This document shows, piece after piece, positions 5,635 to 13,239 of a stretch of 26,486 nt of DNA. The position numbers and the translations under genes are program-made. Every line of letters starts with the position of its first letter. Within the stretch, counting starts at the first letter, position 1. This DNA is from a virus, in the IMG/VR virus record IMGVR_UViG_3300025122_000126, positions 1 through 26,486 of that record, one strand, 5' to 3'. The notes under the pieces are model-generated. The model did no database searches. It saw nothing but the letters and a program-made list of their open reading frames with translations, and was not told the DNA's origin.

Positions 5635-6591
5635 ATGATTAAAGAAAATCTTTCGTTTGAATTTAACCCTTCTTTTGAAATTCAGGAAGGACATGACAAT
5701 AATGGGAAATGGTTGAAAATAGGTGGTCTTGCATTAGAAGAAGGTATTAGCAGGAACAAGAGAAAGTTTACCATTGAGAATTTACAAGAAAATCATGGCC
5801 GTGACTTTAAATGGTTATTTGGCCACCCAGACTCAGATGCTGTTGAAGAACACATTGTGGGAAAAGGGAAATTATCGTTATCGGGCAAACAGTTACTTCA
5901 TGAAGGAGTGATTAGGAATACTGCTCGTCATCCAGATGTTATGGAGGCCGTTAAGGATGGGTTTTTAGGGCCATCAATCCATGCGACAGCGAAGAAAGTA
6001 ACAAGAGTGGAAGATGTGTTCACAGTGGAAGGTTTAGAGATTGACGGAGTCGGTCTTGTTGCTTTCCAAGGTGTTAAGAGTGCAAGTATTGATTATGCGA
6101 TAGCAGAGTCGTTTGAAAAGATGGAGTCTTCAGAAGCTGAGGACGAAGAAAAAAATAGCGAAGGTGAATCAAAAATGAGCGAAGAAGAAGTTAAACAACC
6201 CGAGCCTCAGCCTCAACCTGCAGAAAAACCTGCAGAAGAAGCTCCAGCTCCAGCTCCAGCAGAGGAATCTGTTAGTGTCAATGACATTAAAGAGTTAAGG
6301 GAAGAATTAGCAGCATTAAAACTAGCTAAAAAGAAAGAATTGGTTGAATCCGTGTTAAAATCTAACAAGGATTTAGTGAAAGAAGAATTAATGAAAGAAA
6401 GCGTTGATAAGTTAAACCTTATCTTAGAATATGAACAAAAATTGTCCGCAAGAAGCGAAAGTGTTGCTGTTGTTGAAACAGACAGTGCTAAACCTTTAAG
6501 TTTTGTGGAAGAAAAGGACGGTTCACTTTCTATGTCTAAAGAGATGTATGAGAAGTTTAATGATGAGCTTCGTCAAAAAGTACGAAACTAG
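5635..6591 (+). CDS. Capsid maturation protease fused to scaffold
   Basis: The N-terminal half is a prohead protease: GLALEEGISRNKRKF near residues 31-45, GHPD with His64, HEGVIRNTARHPDV around 89-102 and GPSIHATAK with Ser114. His64 and Ser114 are the probable catalytic pair of the herpesvirus-assemblin-like phage proteases. Residues from about 165 on are acidic and Pro/Glu-rich, then a charged coiled coil, as in scaffolds. The start is the ATG at 5635, after GGTGAT at 5625-5630. In-frame TTG/GTG codons just upstream lie in that site. The protein processes the capsid after assembly. Confidence 0.88.
   Translation: MIKENLSFEFNPSFEIQEGHDNNGKWLKIGGLALEEGISRNKRKFTIENLQENHGRDFKWLFGHPDSDAVEEHIVGKGKLSLSGKQLLHEGVIRNTARHPDVMEAVKDGFLGPSIHATAKKVTRVEDVFTVEGLEIDGVGLVAFQGVKSASIDYAIAESFEKMESSEAEDEEKNSEGESKMSEEEVKQPEPQPQPAEKPAEEAPAPAPAEESVSVNDIKELREELAALKLAKKKELVESVLKSNKDLVKEELMKESVDKLNLILEYEQKLSARSESVAVVETDSAKPLSFVEEKDGSLSMSKEMYEKFNDELRQKVRN
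6175..6591 (+). CDS. Nested scaffold protein (internal start)
   Basis: An in-frame ATG at 6175, inside the protease-scaffold gene, is preceded by AAGGTGAATC. Its GGTGA at 6163-6167 lies seven bases before the start. This is the same ribosome-binding motif used for real starts at 406, 5635, 6602, 9678 and 20974. Translation here would give a free 138-residue scaffold beginning MSEEEVKQ: Pro/Glu-rich, then a coiled coil. Lambda makes its Nu3 scaffold from within the C protease gene in the same way. Inferred, not demonstrated. Confidence 0.5.
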   Translation: MSEEEVKQPEPQPQPAEKPAEEAPAPAPAEESVSVNDIKELREELAALKLAKKKELVESVLKSNKDLVKEELMKESVDKLNLILEYEQKLSARSESVAVVETDSAKPLSFVEEKDGSLSMSKEMYEKFNDELRQKVRN

Positions 6592-6601
6592 AGGTGAATA
6601 A

Positions 6602-7048
6602 ATGGCACAAACAGGATTTATGTTATCAGATGAAGGCCGAACTTTAACTGTATTGAATGACAGTGGAACTACCGCTATTGAAGCAGGTGACATTGTATTT
6701 AGTATTGCTAATGATGACGCTTTCACTGGTACCGCAGCAAGTGCGAGAAACGCATACGCAGTGGGAGATATTAAAGTGAAATCAATGACTGACTCCGCAA
6801 CTGGTTATCAAACAGTAATGGGAGTAGCATTGCAAGACATACCAGCAGATGGATACGGCTCAATCGCTATGGAAGGAGTATTTATCCATGCAGCAGTTGA
6901 GAATTTAGAAGCTGGTGGGTTAATTCAGGGAGATGAAGCAGCAACCAACAAAGTAGCAGTTGCCGATGAGTTTGGCCACGTTATTGGACGTGCATTAACT
7001 GGTGGATCAGCTGACGGAAAATTTGTAGCGTGGAAGCTATCATTATAA
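6602..7048 (+). CDS. Capsid decoration protein (DUF2190-like)
   Basis: The 148-residue, Gly/Ala-rich protein sits between the scaffold and major capsid genes, the common place for head decoration proteins. The pattern AIEAGDIVF, then a VMGVALQDIPADGYGSIAMEG stretch, matches the DUF2190-type fold, in which 'aGDiv' and 'ADGy..v...G' strands form a small beta barrel on the capsid surface. GAGGTGAATA precedes the ATG. The N-terminal half of the protein at 25578 shares this layout. It would stabilise the expanded capsid or carry a surface binding site. Confidence 0.7.
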   Translation: MAQTGFMLSDEGRTLTVLNDSGTTAIEAGDIVFSIANDDAFTGTAASARNAYAVGDIKVKSMTDSATGYQTVMGVALQDIPADGYGSIAMEGVFIHAAVENLEAGGLIQGDEAATNKVAVADEFGHVIGRALTGGSADGKFVAWKLSL

Positions 7049-7061
7049 GGAGGAATAGAAA

Positions 7062-7940
7062 ATGCCAAGTGGAATGTTAGGAACAGGGAGTGCAGACTTT
7101 GCCAGTAGCACACCCAGCACTCAAACAACTTCTTATTTAATACCAAGAACATTGCTTCCTGAAGTGATGAACGCGGTACGTAAGAAATTGATTTTAAGGG
7201 GATTAGCAGCACGAATCTTCGGGCCAAGTGCAATCCCCGGAAGAACCTTAGTGTTACCTTTACAAGCAGAATTTACAGCAAGTAATGCTTTGCAAGTAAT
7301 TCAGGTAGCTGAAGGAGCAGAAGTACCAATTGTTCAAAGTGAGTTCACCAGCCTGACCTTAACACCAGTTAAGTACGGTGCAAGAATCGGTGTAACTAAA
7401 GAAATGATGGAAGATGGAATCGTTGACTTACTTTCTTACCACGCAGAACTAGCAGGGTATGAATTTGCAGACAACGAAGAAGCTTTGATTGTATCAGCTT
7501 TAAACACTGCGTCAAACGCAGCAGGAAATGATGTAGCTAACGGAAACGCAACGTTACCTATCAGCGACATCACTGAATCGATGCAAAACTTAGAAGCAAG
7601 TAACTATAAACCAAGCCACATGATTTGTGGAGTTGAAGTAGTTAACGATTTGAGAAACATCGATACCTTCGTAGAAGCAGACAAGTCAGGAGTAAGTGAC
7701 CCAACCAAACCTTTGATTGGTAGAATCTTTGGAATGGATGTATTGGTTAGTAACAATGTAACTGCAACATTAGCTTATGTTATTGATGCAGCACACGCAT
7801 TTGTTATTGCTGAGAAACGGCCATTAACTGTTGAAAGGTATTCTGATGTAGCACGTGACCAAGGCTTTGTAGTAGTTACTCAAAGAGTTTCTGTTTCAGC
7901 TTTGAGGAATGGGGCTAGTGCGGAGATTACAACTACATAA
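7062..7940 (+). CDS. Major capsid protein (HK97 fold)
   Basis: The gene follows the protease and decoration genes and has the strongest ribosome-binding site nearby (AAGGAGGAATAG). The 292-residue sequence has the order of an HK97-like coat: LIPRTLLPEVMNAVRKK (N-arm helix), an extended loop with RTLVLPLQAEF, ARIGVTKEMMEDG (spine helix start), a Gly/Ala-rich P-domain, then FGMDVLVSNNV and a terminal RVSVSALRNG strand. There is no separate N-terminal delta domain, consistent with scaffold being supplied by the fused protease gene. A T-rich terminator follows directly. Confidence 0.88.
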   Translation: MPSGMLGTGSADFASSTPSTQTTSYLIPRTLLPEVMNAVRKKLILRGLAARIFGPSAIPGRTLVLPLQAEFTASNALQVIQVAEGAEVPIVQSEFTSLTLTPVKYGARIGVTKEMMEDGIVDLLSYHAELAGYEFADNEEALIVSALNTASNAAGNDVANGNATLPISDITESMQNLEASNYKPSHMICGVEVVNDLRNIDTFVEADKSGVSDPTKPLIGRIFGMDVLVSNNVTATLAYVIDAAHAFVIAEKRPLTVERYSDVARDQGFVVVTQRVSVSALRNGASAEITTT

Positions 7941-7970
7941 GGATTTTTTCCTTATTTTTATTTTATTTCT
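7938..7970 (+). terminator. T-rich terminator after the major capsid gene
   Basis: TAAGGA (7938-7943) can pair with TCCTTA (7949-7954), and a long T-rich run (TTTTTATTTTATTTCTTT) follows. Oligo-T tracts without a strong stem are normal archaeal termination signals. Its place directly after the coat gene suggests that it sets high coat expression relative to the genes downstream. Confidence 0.6.
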
Positions 7971-7997
7971 TTAATAGAATAAAAGGAGAGAGACAAA

Positions 7998-8591
7998 ATG
8001 GCAGGATTAAAAGATGGATTAGGTGCAGGTTCAGGTTTGTCTGGGATTGAAGAAGAAGGTTCTTCTGATAAAATTTACACAGGTACAACTCGGGTTTACT
8101 TTAGAGATGCAGGACTGAATATATATTCAAGTACAGATGGACAACTAGATATTGTTGCAGATACTACTATTGCTTTAAGTGGTGCGGTTACAATGGACAG
8201 TACATTAGTAGCACAAAGTACAGTTACAGTGACTACAGGAGTTCAAAGTGCAGCAGTTGCAAGAACAGCAACAGCAGACGGTTTAACAACAGGGATTGTG
8301 GCAGACGGTACTACTTATGTTGAAGTAACAAGTGCAAGTGCAGACAACATAATTGTATTACCTACACCAACACCGGGAAACATTGTTTGGTTATACTGTG
8401 CAGCAAACGGTTATGAACTTCGTTCAGATACCCCCGCTTCAGTAGCAATTAACGGTGGAACAGGTGCAGGTGCAGAATCAGCTATTGCAGCAGGTTCATT
8501 AGTAAGGTGTGTGTGTACAAGTGCAACAACTTGGGTATGTAGTCAGTTTATAGCAGACGGTACTGAAAGTAAAGTGGAAGCAGCAGCTTAA
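7998..8591 (+). CDS. Ala/Thr-rich virion surface protein
   Basis: This 197-residue, Ala/Thr/Ser-rich beta protein has a strong ribosome-binding site (AAGGAGAG). The segment YFRDAGLNIYSSTDGQLDI resembles a motif that recurs in phage head or tail fibre proteins. The second half (NIIVLPTPTPGNIVWLYCA, then TWVCSQF) is a small beta domain seen in phage fibre tips. It sits between two terminators, so it is probably made in high copy as a head-associated surface protein. The exact placement on the virion is inferred. Confidence 0.6.
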   Translation: MAGLKDGLGAGSGLSGIEEEGSSDKIYTGTTRVYFRDAGLNIYSSTDGQLDIVADTTIALSGAVTMDSTLVAQSTVTVTTGVQSAAVARTATADGLTTGIVADGTTYVEVTSASADNIIVLPTPTPGNIVWLYCAANGYELRSDTPASVAINGGTGAGAESAIAAGSLVRCVCTSATTWVCSQFIADGTESKVEAAA

Positions 8592-8596
8592 ACATA

Positions 8597-8616
8597 ATAT
8601 TTTTTTTATTTTTTTA
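8597..8616 (+). terminator. Oligo-T terminator
   Basis: ATATTTTTTTTATTTTTTTA lies directly after the stop at 8591, with no strong upstream hairpin. This suits archaeal oligo-T termination. It is the second such tract in 700 bases and isolates the gene at 7998 as a short transcription unit or attenuates readthrough. Confidence 0.55.
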
Positions 8617-8649
8617 AATTAAAAAGACAAGAATGAGAGGAATGAAAAA

Positions 8650-8955
8650 ATGGCAACAGATTTTGTGGATATAACACCAACAATGATTGACCCAACACCG
8701 GGTACGAAAGGGAAAGGAACTGTTTTCCAAGAGACAGAATGGAGACAGATTCACGAGAACCCAGAAAACCTAACGAAAGAAGGGTTGGATGAAAGGATTA
8801 GGATTTGGAAACGATCAAACAACAAGCATGTTCAGATTAAATATGCTACAATGAAAGCACAGTGTAAAAAATTTGCTACTAGCGGGAAAACAAAAGACGG
8901 GTTGGTGATCTTTAGTAGAAACCAAGATGGTTCTGCTAAATGGACGGCTAATTAA
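8650..8955 (+). CDS. Hypothetical protein (101 aa)
   Basis: The protein has a GAGAGGAATG ribosome-binding region before the ATG. The N-terminus is ATDFVDITPTMIDP. The middle is polar and charged with Trp (TEWRQIHENPENLTKEGLDE), and the C-terminus is basic. I recognise no family. Its place among head genes suggests a minor virion or assembly protein. Confidence 0.55.
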   Translation: MATDFVDITPTMIDPTPGTKGKGTVFQETEWRQIHENPENLTKEGLDERIRIWKRSNNKHVQIKYATMKAQCKKFATSGKTKDGLVIFSRNQDGSAKWTAN

Positions 8956-9005
8956 ATGGATGTTGAAAAAAACATAGACCCTCTTGTTAGTGGACAGAGT
9001 TAAAC

Positions 9006-9143
9006 GTGACAAAGAAGAAATTAGTGAAAGTTGAGAATGAACTGGTGGAACTGGGAATAATATTTGTAATGTTAAAGAGGTTCCATAAGTTCCTGCGTAC
9101 AAAGTGGGATAAGTTCCAGAAAATGTTTAGTAAAATAAAATAG
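9006..9143 (+). CDS. Small basic protein (45 aa), tentative
   Basis: A GTG-started ORF fills most of the gap between the genes at 8650 and 9223. It encodes MTKKKLVKVENELVELGIIF and then a basic, aromatic helix (RFHKFLRTKWDKF). The pattern is an amphipathic or weakly hydrophobic helix followed by a basic one. No clear ribosome-binding site precedes it, so translation is uncertain. Confidence 0.35.
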   Translation: MTKKKLVKVENELVELGIIFVMLKRFHKFLRTKWDKFQKMFSKIK

Positions 9144-9152
9144 GTTATAAAT
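9134..9152 (+). promoter_or_regulatory. Weak TATA-like promoter candidate
   Basis: AATAAAATAG followed by GTTATAAAT looks like a BRE/TATA pair. It is placed to start transcription near 9175, giving a leader of about 48 bases before the gene at 9223. It lies at the end of the tentative small ORF. AT-rich sequence makes such matches common, so support is low. Confidence 0.25.
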
Positions 9153-9222
9153 GAGTGACCTATAATAGTTTGTATGGCTGAGATTCCTTATTCCGGCCAA
9201 CAAAAATACAAGGAGGAAGAAA

Positions 9223-9666
9223 ATGGCAACTTCAGATTTAATAAGTCCCCATGCAGGGACACGTGGAGACGTTAAAACTCGTGGTGCAGCAGCACAAGGT
9301 GGTATGATCCGTTTATGGAGATACACTTCAGATTCTATAGCAGCAACAGACAATTCAGAACTAGACTTAACTTCAGCAGAAGATTGGTCTTGGGACGCTG
9401 TTAAAATACATCAGATTATTGTACAGGCAAGTGCAAGTACAGACTTTGATGTAGAGATTTACGGTGAAGATGGATTTACTTCAAATGAACATTATTACAA
9501 GAACGAGAATAATAATCTTGTTATGAACGATGCACCGATTGGTGGATTATTTTACATTGATAGGGATTTAAGTAAGGAATTACACTTAAAGATAATCAAT
9601 ACTGATGCGGGGAACGCAAGTACATTTGACGTGTTCATGATTATCAGCCCGATTACAAACATCTGA
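9223..9666 (+). CDS. Virion structural protein, beta-rich (147 aa)
   Basis: A strong AAGGAGGAAG precedes the ATG. The protein opens ATSDLISPHAGTRGDVKTRG and continues as alternating strands (IHQIIVQASASTDFDVEIYG, then LHLKIINTDAG, then FDVFMIISPITNI), the look of a jelly-roll or similar beta sandwich. There is no catalytic motif. Position in the block between coat and connector genes suggests a head fibre or decoration component. The next gene begins 11 bases later with GAGGTGAATA. Confidence 0.55.
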   Translation: MATSDLISPHAGTRGDVKTRGAAAQGGMIRLWRYTSDSIAATDNSELDLTSAEDWSWDAVKIHQIIVQASASTDFDVEIYGEDGFTSNEHYYKNENNNLVMNDAPIGGLFYIDRDLSKELHLKIINTDAGNASTFDVFMIISPITNI

Positions 9667-9677
9667 GGTGAATAAAG

Positions 9678-10475
9678 ATGGCAAGAACACACCCAACAAA
9701 CACAGGGAACTTGATAGTTGAGGATTTCACTGTAACTGATGATTTAACCGTTACAGATATAGCTACCGTTGGTGATATAAGCTCGACAACACCTGAAAAA
9801 TATTACTTTTTTGAAGATGACTTTGTTTATTATTACCGTAACAATACTGCACCTTGGTACACTATTATTGGTTCTAACGGGGCACAAAGTTTCGTATTAG
9901 GTGCAATTGATACGACTGATAACCCTGGTCTTACTAGGTTGATAACCAATGATACTGTTGGAAGTTACGCAACAATGTCAACGGGAGCATACGGTTCATT
10001 CATGCTTGGGGGCGGAGTAAACTCATTTACAATTATTGCAAAAATTAATAATTTATCGGTTGCTGGAGATGTTACATTTTGGGCATTTGGAGCGAGATAT
10101 GCGAGTGGTGGAGGAAGTGCTTGGAGTGATGTAGGAGGCTGGGATGATGCATTAATGTTTGTCTATGATAAAGATACTGGGAATAACTGGTTAGCAGTCA
10201 CAAGAAAGAATGGAACTGAAACTGCAACAGATACAGGAATTGCAGTAGATACTGATTTTCATAAGTTTGAAATCATAGTAAATGCAGGAGCAACAAGTGT
10301 GGGATTCAAGATTGATGGTACAACAGAAGCAACTAACACAACGAATATTCCAGATGATTTAAATTTGGACTATACTCTTACTGGTAAGCGAATATCTGAA
10401 ACGGCAGTAGTAGCACAAGAAATGCAAGTTGATTACTTTTCACATAAGATAGAATTAACTAATACGAGGTACTAA
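9678..10475 (+). CDS. LamG/concanavalin-like virion protein
   Basis: The N-terminus carries a short beta repeat (LIVEDFTVTDDLTVTDIATV). From about residue 45 there is a probable beta-sandwich of the concanavalin/LamG type: FFEDDF, a central FTIIAKINNLSVAGDVTFWA, then WLAVTRKNG, then FHKFEIIVNAGATSVGFKID, ending in a strand with DYFSHKIEL. This fold usually binds sugars or mediates assembly. The gene is spaced for coupling with both neighbours. It could display a glycan-binding domain on the head. The fold call is from pattern only. Confidence 0.55.
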   Translation: MARTHPTNTGNLIVEDFTVTDDLTVTDIATVGDISSTTPEKYYFFEDDFVYYYRNNTAPWYTIIGSNGAQSFVLGAIDTTDNPGLTRLITNDTVGSYATMSTGAYGSFMLGGGVNSFTIIAKINNLSVAGDVTFWAFGARYASGGGSAWSDVGGWDDALMFVYDKDTGNNWLAVTRKNGTETATDTGIAVDTDFHKFEIIVNAGATSVGFKIDGTTEATNTTNIPDDLNLDYTLTGKRISETAVVAQEMQVDYFSHKIELTNTRY

Positions 10476-10477
10476 AA

Positions 10478-11590
10478 ATGGCAACAACATTTTCAATTGT
10501 GAGCGGAGCATTATCTATTAACATTGATAATACTGACTCACCATATACAATTACTTCTGCTGTAGTTGGAGCAGATGTAGATAGGAAAATTGTAATCTCT
10601 GCTGATACAACAAGTGGGGCAATAACAATAAACTTACCAGCAATTGATGAAGAAGGTTTTGATATTACTGTAAAGGATGTAGGATACAATGCAAGTACCA
10701 ATAACATCACTTTAGCAAGGGATGGTTCTGATACCATAGAAGAAGGAACAAGTTTTATTGTAAATCAAGACGGACAATCTAACCATTTGATTTCAAACGA
10801 TTCTGATAGTAATTGGGAAGTGATGGAATATTCTCCAGCTGCGTATCCTGTAACTGGTGATGGCGATGAGTTAGTAACTACGGAAAAAGCAACTAACGAT
10901 GGTGATACTGGTTACATAAAAGAGTTTTATCACGATTCGGCAAGTCCTGCACAACATGATTGGTTAGCACAGATTTCAATGGATGGTAACAATAATAGTG
11001 CTGCACAAACTTCATACGCTAGAATTACAGGAATAATTGAAAGTCCAACTGCAGGTTCTGAACAAGGAATAATCATGTTACAAACTGCTGACGGTGCAGG
11101 CGGAGATTTAGATGACGAAGCAGGAGTATGTGGTGGATTGATAGCAACATCAACAGGAGCTAATTGGTTCTTAGGAGATGGGTTCATAGGAGGTTCTGCT
11201 GATGCAGTTACTCTCACTACAAGTGGTGGAACTTTAACTCTTGGGAATAATAATGCAGAGGTTATTAAGTATAAGGGCTTATTGGTTCCTTCTAACTTTA
11301 CTACCTATTCAGCAGCAGGTGCAATTGCTCCTAGTGACAGGTTTGCTTTAATAACTTCAGATTCAACAGGGATGGCTATGACACTTGCAAATGGTTCGCA
11401 ACCAGGTCAATTATTAACCTTAAGTTATGATGGTGAAAATGCAGGTGCAGATACTGTGATAATCACTCCTACAAGTTTCAGAGATGGAAGCACAATCACA
11501 TTAACTGATGTTCATGATACTGCTGTGTTGTTTTGGACAAGTACCGGGTGGAAAGTAGAATCAACTTACGGGAATACAGCAATAGCATAG
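10478..11590 (+). CDS. Large beta-rich virion surface protein (370 aa)
   Basis: The sequence is Thr/Ser/Gly-rich with repeated short strands. It has two similar modules: an early one (ITINLPAIDEEGFDITVKDV, then ITLARDGSDTIEEG) and a late one (AMTLANGSQPGQLLTLSYDG, then ITLTDVHDTAVLFWTSTGWKV). Both follow the 'mtLp....G....i...g...i.l..g..v...W.v' layout of phage fibre tip domains. Between them is a Gly/Ala-rich linker domain. GAGGT at 10466 precedes the start. It is likely part of a surface appendage with the two upstream genes. Confidence 0.6.
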   Translation: MATTFSIVSGALSINIDNTDSPYTITSAVVGADVDRKIVISADTTSGAITINLPAIDEEGFDITVKDVGYNASTNNITLARDGSDTIEEGTSFIVNQDGQSNHLISNDSDSNWEVMEYSPAAYPVTGDGDELVTTEKATNDGDTGYIKEFYHDSASPAQHDWLAQISMDGNNNSAAQTSYARITGIIESPTAGSEQGIIMLQTADGAGGDLDDEAGVCGGLIATSTGANWFLGDGFIGGSADAVTLTTSGGTLTLGNNNAEVIKYKGLLVPSNFTTYSAAGAIAPSDRFALITSDSTGMAMTLANGSQPGQLLTLSYDGENAGADTVIITPTSFRDGSTITLTDVHDTAVLFWTSTGWKVESTYGNTAIA

Positions 11591-11618
11591 AAATATGTCA
11601 AAAGGGATAGGAGAGAGG

Positions 11619-11816
11619 ATGGCACGATTGGAGGAAAAGGTAGATAATATAGATACCTGTGTCCATCAATTAAGAGATGATCTTAAACAATTCGTTGACA
11701 AGGCTGATGAGAAGTACGCAGCAAAACAAGTAGAAAGGATTGTTTATACTTTAGTAGGAACAATAATTACGTTTGTGTTAACAGCAATTTTAACCAAAAC
11801 GTTTGGATTGTGGTAG
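11619..11816 (+). CDS. XhlA-like coiled-coil membrane protein
   Basis: I chose the ATG at 11619, preceded by AGGAGAG at 11609-11615. An in-frame ATG at 11595 has no ribosome-binding site. The 65-residue protein starts MARLEEKVDNIDTCVHQL, a coiled coil of about 35 residues, then a single membrane segment near residues 43-62 (VYTLVGTIITFVLTAIL). This layout matches the haemolysin XhlA family, phage membrane proteins often associated with holins. A lysis-related role is possible. Its place in the head-tail module is unusual for a lysis gene. Confidence 0.6.
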   Translation: MARLEEKVDNIDTCVHQLRDDLKQFVDKADEKYAAKQVERIVYTLVGTIITFVLTAILTKTFGLW

Positions 11817-11831
11817 AGAGGTAAGAATAGA

Positions 11832-12014
11832 ATGACAAAATATATCCTGAATAGACAGAAAGGTTCAACGATTAATCATCCCTCTGTTGGGAAGGTTAGG
11901 GGTGGAGTGGCTTATGAAGTTACTGACCACCAAGCAAACATGATGAAACATATCATTAACATAATTGTGTTTGATGAAATAGTTTTTAAAGAGAAAGAGG
12001 TTTCAAAGAAGTAA
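11832..12014 (+). CDS. Hypothetical protein (60 aa)
   Basis: GAGGTAAG lies before the ATG, and the next gene starts two bases after the stop. The protein reads as short strands then a helix (GGVAYEVTDHQANMMKHI) and a strand, ending basic (FKEKEVSKK). It resembles small proteins found just before head-tail connector genes, but I cannot name a family. A connector or head-completion role is inference from position. Confidence 0.5.
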   Translation: MTKYILNRQKGSTINHPSVGKVRGGVAYEVTDHQANMMKHIINIIVFDEIVFKEKEVSKK

Positions 12015-12015
12015 G

Positions 12016-12363
12016 ATGGCAGTAACACTATCCCAAGTATCAGCTGACTGTGGTGAGATATACGATGCTGTTGATGGAGGAACCACTGCGGTTACTTCAA
12101 TCATAGCACGGGCACTCAACTTTGTTACAGCGGCAGGTTCAACAGACGATGCCGTAGTTAGACCATTAGTAGATGCGATGGTGGTTAACCAAGTAATGGG
12201 CGGTATTGATCCTGTTAACAAAACGATAGGTACACTATCTGTTGGGAACAAAGATTTGAAAAGTATGAGGGATTATTTCAAGAAAGAAGCCAATACAGCG
12301 GCAGTAGTCGCAGGAGTTTCACTTGACGGTCTTACTATCATACTGAGAGACAGCGAACAATGA
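12016..12363 (+). CDS. Probable head-tail connector protein
   Basis: The 115-residue protein starts two bases after the preceding stop and ends with an ATGA overlap to the next gene. It is mostly helical in the first half (YDAVDGGTTAVTSIIARALN) and contains LVDAMVVNQVMGGIDPVNKT. This fits the size and helical nature of the adaptor ring attached below the portal. No sequence motif proves it. The gene order (connector, stopper, completion, tube) supports the call. Confidence 0.5.
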   Translation: MAVTLSQVSADCGEIYDAVDGGTTAVTSIIARALNFVTAAGSTDDAVVRPLVDAMVVNQVMGGIDPVNKTIGTLSVGNKDLKSMRDYFKKEANTAAVVAGVSLDGLTIILRDSEQ

Positions 12364-12749
12364 CTTTATCCACATCATTAAGAGGGGCGGCAAGGAACCT
12401 TATTGATACCTTTGGGAACGCTGGTTCTCTGTACGGGTATTCGGGTGCCACTAAAACCGAGAATGATGAAGGGGACATTACTGTCTCTGACTGGTTAACA
12501 GCTAGTAGTATTAAGGTTGTGGATGGAGATAACGTCCAAGAAGAACTATCAAAATCTATCCAAGGGATGGAATCAATTGGTGCTGACACCAAGATAATTA
12601 GAGATGATGAAACGGTTGCAGTAAATGACCGGTTAACAGTAAACAGTGTTGAATTTAGGATTGACCAAATTCGACCTGTTAGAACACAAGACACGTTAGT
12701 TGTTCAGCTTGTGGAAGTAACACGAGTGGACGATACAACTAACTGGTAA
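12360..12749 (+). CDS. Probable head-closure (stopper) protein
   Basis: The start overlaps the previous stop as ATGA. The N-terminus is helical (LRGAARNLIDTFGNAGSLYG) and the rest is beta-rich. It has a strand pair near ETVAVNDRLTVNSVEFRI, a common pattern in phage head-closure proteins of the HK97 gp7/SPP1 gp16 type, where a small barrel seals the DNA channel. At 129 residues it has the expected size. The call rests on position and fold pattern. Confidence 0.55.
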   Translation: MTLSTSLRGAARNLIDTFGNAGSLYGYSGATKTENDEGDITVSDWLTASSIKVVDGDNVQEELSKSIQGMESIGADTKIIRDDETVAVNDRLTVNSVEFRIDQIRPVRTQDTLVVQLVEVTRVDDTTNW

Positions 12750-12768
12750 GATGGCACATGTGTCATAT

Positions 12769-12798
12769 ATGTCACGTGGGACAACCCACAAGTGACAT
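12769..12798 (+). other. Strong intergenic hairpin
   Basis: ATGTCAC plus GTGGG (12769-12780) pairs with CCCAC (12785-12789) and GTGACAT (12792-12798) around an ACAA loop, with an AA bulge. This gives a 12-bp stem, much stronger than expected for a 61-base gap between tail genes. It ends 12 bases before the ATG of the next gene and covers its probable ribosome-binding site. It could regulate translation, process or stabilise the transcript, or be a protein-binding DNA palindrome. There is no T run, so it is not a classic terminator. Confidence 0.55.
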
Positions 12799-12810
12799 GG
12801 GGACTAACCT

Positions 12811-13239
12811 ATGGCAGTAAGTAAAAACACGCTAACCACAGATATTTGGGACACTATTTATACGTACATTCAAACTACTAACCCTATCACCACTAACAAC
12901 ATTTATTCTGCATGGAATTCTACGTTAGCTAAAAGTAAAGGTTATCCTCTTGTTATTATGCTCCCTCCCACTGCAAGTGTTGAAAAGTTAAATGTAACTG
13001 GTTCAACAGTTATGTCTGACATAATGATTGCTTTCGATATTTATCATAATTCTGCTCAGAACTTAAAGGTTGTTATTGATGAGGTTCGGGCAAAGTTACT
13101 TGCAGGAAGGTCAACCTTTGCGGGTGTTGGACTAAAAAACATGCAAATTGAAGGTGGCGATTTTGATTCATGGGAAGAAGGTAAAAAGAAAATACACAGG
13201 GGTAATTTTGAAGTTAAGTTTAGGTATGTGGAGATATAA
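12811..13239 (+). CDS. Probable tail terminator/completion protein
   Basis: This 142-residue protein lies between the stopper-like gene and the gp10-like gene. It has an N-terminal helix (TTDIWDTIYTYIQ), a strand LVIMLPPTASV, a strand with DIMIAFDIYH, a helix QNLKVVIDEVRAKLL and a terminal strand NFEVKFRYVEI. This alpha/beta order (gpU/Z-like) is that of tail terminators, which cap the tail tube. The start lies just after the hairpin at 12769-12798. The stop overlaps the next start (TAATGG). Confidence 0.55.
   Translation: MAVSKNTLTTDIWDTIYTYIQTTNPITTNNIYSAWNSTLAKSKGYPLVIMLPPTASVEKLNVTGSTVMSDIMIAFDIYHNSAQNLKVVIDEVRAKLLAGRSTFAGVGLKNMQIEGGDFDSWEEGKKKIHRGNFEVKFRYVEI

Noticed and set aside
6200-6265. 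Proline/glutamate-rich short repeats as a possible tandem repeat
   Set aside because: They encode a Pro/Glu linker typical of scaffold fusions and are explained by coding bias.
12338-12694. Reverse-strand ORF of 118 residues
   Set aside because: It is antisense to the stopper gene, with the composition of a shadow frame.
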